From Phycisphaeraceae bacterium (lineage in GTDB: Bacteria > Planctomycetota > Phycisphaerae > Phycisphaerales > Phycisphaeraceae), in assembly GCA_020851465.1 (NCBI GenBank), contig JADZCR010000003.1, positions 1 to 64,000 of the forward strand: a stretch of 64,000 nucleotides of DNA, in the 5' to 3' direction. The position numbers were made by a program, and so were the translations under genes. This document shows, one piece after another, positions 62,619 to 64,000 of this stretch; the stretch's first letter is position 1, and every line of letters begins with the position of its first letter. Below the pieces are notes generated by a model that searched no databases, was not told where the DNA came from, and saw only the letters and a list, made by a program, of their open reading frames with translations.

Positions 62619-63476
62619 ATGTCCCAAGCTGACGTACACGATGCAGCTCATGCGCCTCATCGTTCCGGCGCGATCATTCGCGGGCTCAACGCGCTTGGCA
62701 GGCCGGTGGTCAATGGGATCGCGTACATCGGGGGTTTGGCGACGTTGCTTTCGCAGACGGGCGGGTGGATCTACCGGAGCATGATTCTCCGTCAGGTCCG
62801 CGTCGGACGACCGGCGATTTACTCACAAATGGTCCGGCTTGGCGTGCGATCCGTCGGCGTCATCTGCCTCGTCAGCGCGTGCATCGGCCTCATCCTCGCC
62901 TTTCAGATGGCACCACCGCTGGCGGAGTACGGCCAGACGGAAAAGGTCGCCAACATCGTCGGTATTGCCGTATTTCGAGAATTGGGGCCGCTCATCAGCG
63001 CGATTGTCCTCACCGGTTTCGCGGGTGCTTCTGTCGCTGCGGAGATCGGCACGATGGTCGTCGGAGAAGAAGTCGAGGCCCTACAAGCTCACGCCCTGAA
63101 TCCCATCCGCTTTCTCGTCGTGCCTCGTGTGCTGGCTACGATCGTCGCTCTGCTCGTCCTCTGCGTGCTGGGGGATATGGTGGCTGTCATCAGCGGATGG
63201 ATCACCGGGGTCATGGTCCTCGATATCCCATCAAAGGTGTATATCAGCAATACGATCGAGCAACTCGACCTTGCTGACTTCCTGACCGGGTTATGGAAGG
63301 CCGGCGTCTTCGGAGGCATCATCGGCGGGATCGCCTGCTACAACGGCCTCAAAGTCGAGGGCGGCGCGGCTGGTGTCGGACGAGCTACGACCAACACCGT
63401 CGTCCATTCGATTGTGTCGATCATCTTCACGGACATGCTGTTCACGATCGTTTTCTACAAGCTCGGCTGGACGTGA
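62619..63476 (+). CDS. mlaE: MlaE family ABC transporter permease
   Basis: 285 residues. About five to six spans. The diagnostic block is VGIAVFRELGPLISAIVLTG followed by FAGASVAAEIGTMVVGEEVE, in which the MlaF-coupling loop lies; it ends AGVGRATTNTVVHSIVSI. Part of the system that moves phospholipids between inner and outer membranes. No mlaF or mlaD gene follows, as the operon ends here. Confidence 0.92.
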   Translation: MSQADVHDAAHAPHRSGAIIRGLNALGRPVVNGIAYIGGLATLLSQTGGWIYRSMILRQVRVGRPAIYSQMVRLGVRSVGVICLVSACIGLILAFQMAPPLAEYGQTEKVANIVGIAVFRELGPLISAIVLTGFAGASVAAEIGTMVVGEEVEALQAHALNPIRFLVVPRVLATIVALLVLCVLGDMVAVISGWITGVMVLDIPSKVYISNTIEQLDLADFLTGLWKAGVFGGIIGGIACYNGLKVEGGAAGVGRATTNTVVHSIVSIIFTDMLFTIVFYKLGWT

Positions 63477-63875
63477 TCCCTATCAAGCTATACCGAAAAC
63501 CAACCTTCGGCTCCATAACGACATTTCCAGCCCTCCGAACAAGCCGCATTCGCGCCAGATACGGTTCGGGTTACCGTCCGAGAAAAGCTGCTTTCCTACC
63601 GTCGTAGATATTCAGAGCTGGGATTTTGATATGTATTGAGGACTTACCCAACGAGGTATTATAGGCCATTGGATAAAAATTGTTGATATAACAATTTGTT
63701 ATTAAAATACTTGCGTATTTTTTACTAATTTACTTGCTTTTTGCATTTCTTGCATTATTCTTGACCTGTCGGGATACTAATCTCGACACTTGTAAATTAG
63801 GAAGCTGGGGGCAGGGAATTGTTTCCCTGAAACACATCTTCTGATCGTCTTGAAATAACAAAGAGAGGGATTCAT
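63477..63875. other. A+T-rich intergenic region with palindromes
   Basis: No gene seen. Inverted repeats: AAATTGTT-GATAT-AACAATTT (63677-63697), AAAATAC-TTGC-GTATTTT (63704-63721) and CAGGGAA-TTGT-TTCCCTG (63812-63829). A TTGCAT/GATACT pair 17 bases apart (63750-63778) could be a promoter. GG-N10-GT at 63809-63822 resembles a weak sigma-54 site overlapping the third repeat. Confidence 0.4.
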
Positions 63876-64000
63876 ATGACATTGCATTCACGCATTGCGA
63901 CGTTGGTCGCGGGTTGTGCGCTTTCATGCAGCACAGCCGCGATGGCCGTACCGACGCTTCAACTTGATATCACCGGCGGGGTGTACGATCCCGTGTCTGA
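63876..64000 (+). CDS. Exported protein, N-terminal fragment, probably PEP-CTERM type
   Basis: Cut by the right edge after 41 codons. ATG 63876 follows GAGGGA by five bases. A signal peptide (RIATLVAGCALSCSTAAMA, cut after AMA) leads to VPTLQLDITGGVYDPVS. That opening resembles PEP-CTERM proteins common in planctomycetes, but the C-terminal signal lies outside the window, so the type is inferred. Confidence 0.6.
   Translation, partial: MTLHSRIATLVAGCALSCSTAAMAVPTLQLDITGGVYDPVS

Noticed and set aside
1..64000. CRISPR arrays, insertion sequences, prophage, tRNA or rRNA genes
   Set aside because: No regular spacer-repeat array, transposase, phage gene, T-loop-like GGTTCGA cluster or rRNA segment was seen in any intergenic stretch.

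Overview
The window looks like a piece of a planctomycete chromosome, most likely from the class Phycisphaerae or a relative. This is inferred from several traits together: a long ribosomal-protein superoperon without an L30 gene, an RNA polymerase alpha subunit starting MRMRWRGLELPSRV, PEP-CTERM exported proteins, Gram-negative outer-membrane and LPS-core genes, an MFS transporter fused to HEAT repeats, and a compact TIM-barrel XylA relative. No rRNA or tRNA gene, CRISPR array, insertion sequence or prophage is visible. Species cannot be named from the sequence alone.

Left part, read mostly on the minus strand. The 5' end of coaD lies at the left edge, followed by a structured, apparently non-coding stretch that ends in a strong plus-strand terminator (about 109-449). 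Next comes a seven-gene sulfur operon transcribed leftwards from about 6562: a threonine-synthase-like PLP enzyme, a MoaD/ThiS-type sulfur carrier, a NIL-domain protein, a MoeB/ThiF-type E1 enzyme, two DinB-fold proteins and a cysteine desulfurase. Its leader carries a clear SAM-I (S-box) riboswitch with a terminator and a matching antiterminator pairing. The set therefore reads as a methionine or homocysteine sulfur-insertion system that uses a protein thiocarboxylate. This is the most interesting locus in the window.

6.6-19 kb (minus): rpsL-rpsG, then an LPS-core/heptose block (a GT2, two tandem GT4s, one of them catalytically degenerate, waaF, and a membrane-anchored gmhB), gmk, pyrB-pyrR, a lipoprotein, holA and surE. 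19-35.6 kb (minus): the S10-spc-alpha superoperon from rpsJ to rplQ with a good promoter and hairpin leader, lacking rpmD, adk and rpsD in their usual places.

Right part, mixed strands: a DUF151 bifunctional nuclease, a XylA-like isomerase with an altered metal ligand, a ferritin-like protein, rsmB, a PAS-GAF-receiver protein with a dead phosphoacceptor site, a polyprenyl diphosphate synthase, a Ser/Thr kinase, transaldolase, a quinol-type nitric oxide reductase, a beta-propeller lipoprotein, purH, pyrF, an ABC metal-chelate uptake pair, a large membrane protein, a TIM-barrel isomerase-like protein, the MFS-HEAT fusion, a PEP-CTERM protein behind a likely sigma-54 promoter, lipA, a HEAT-repeat lipoprotein, an RsbW-like kinase, a STAS protein, mlaE, and the start of a second exported protein cut by the right edge.
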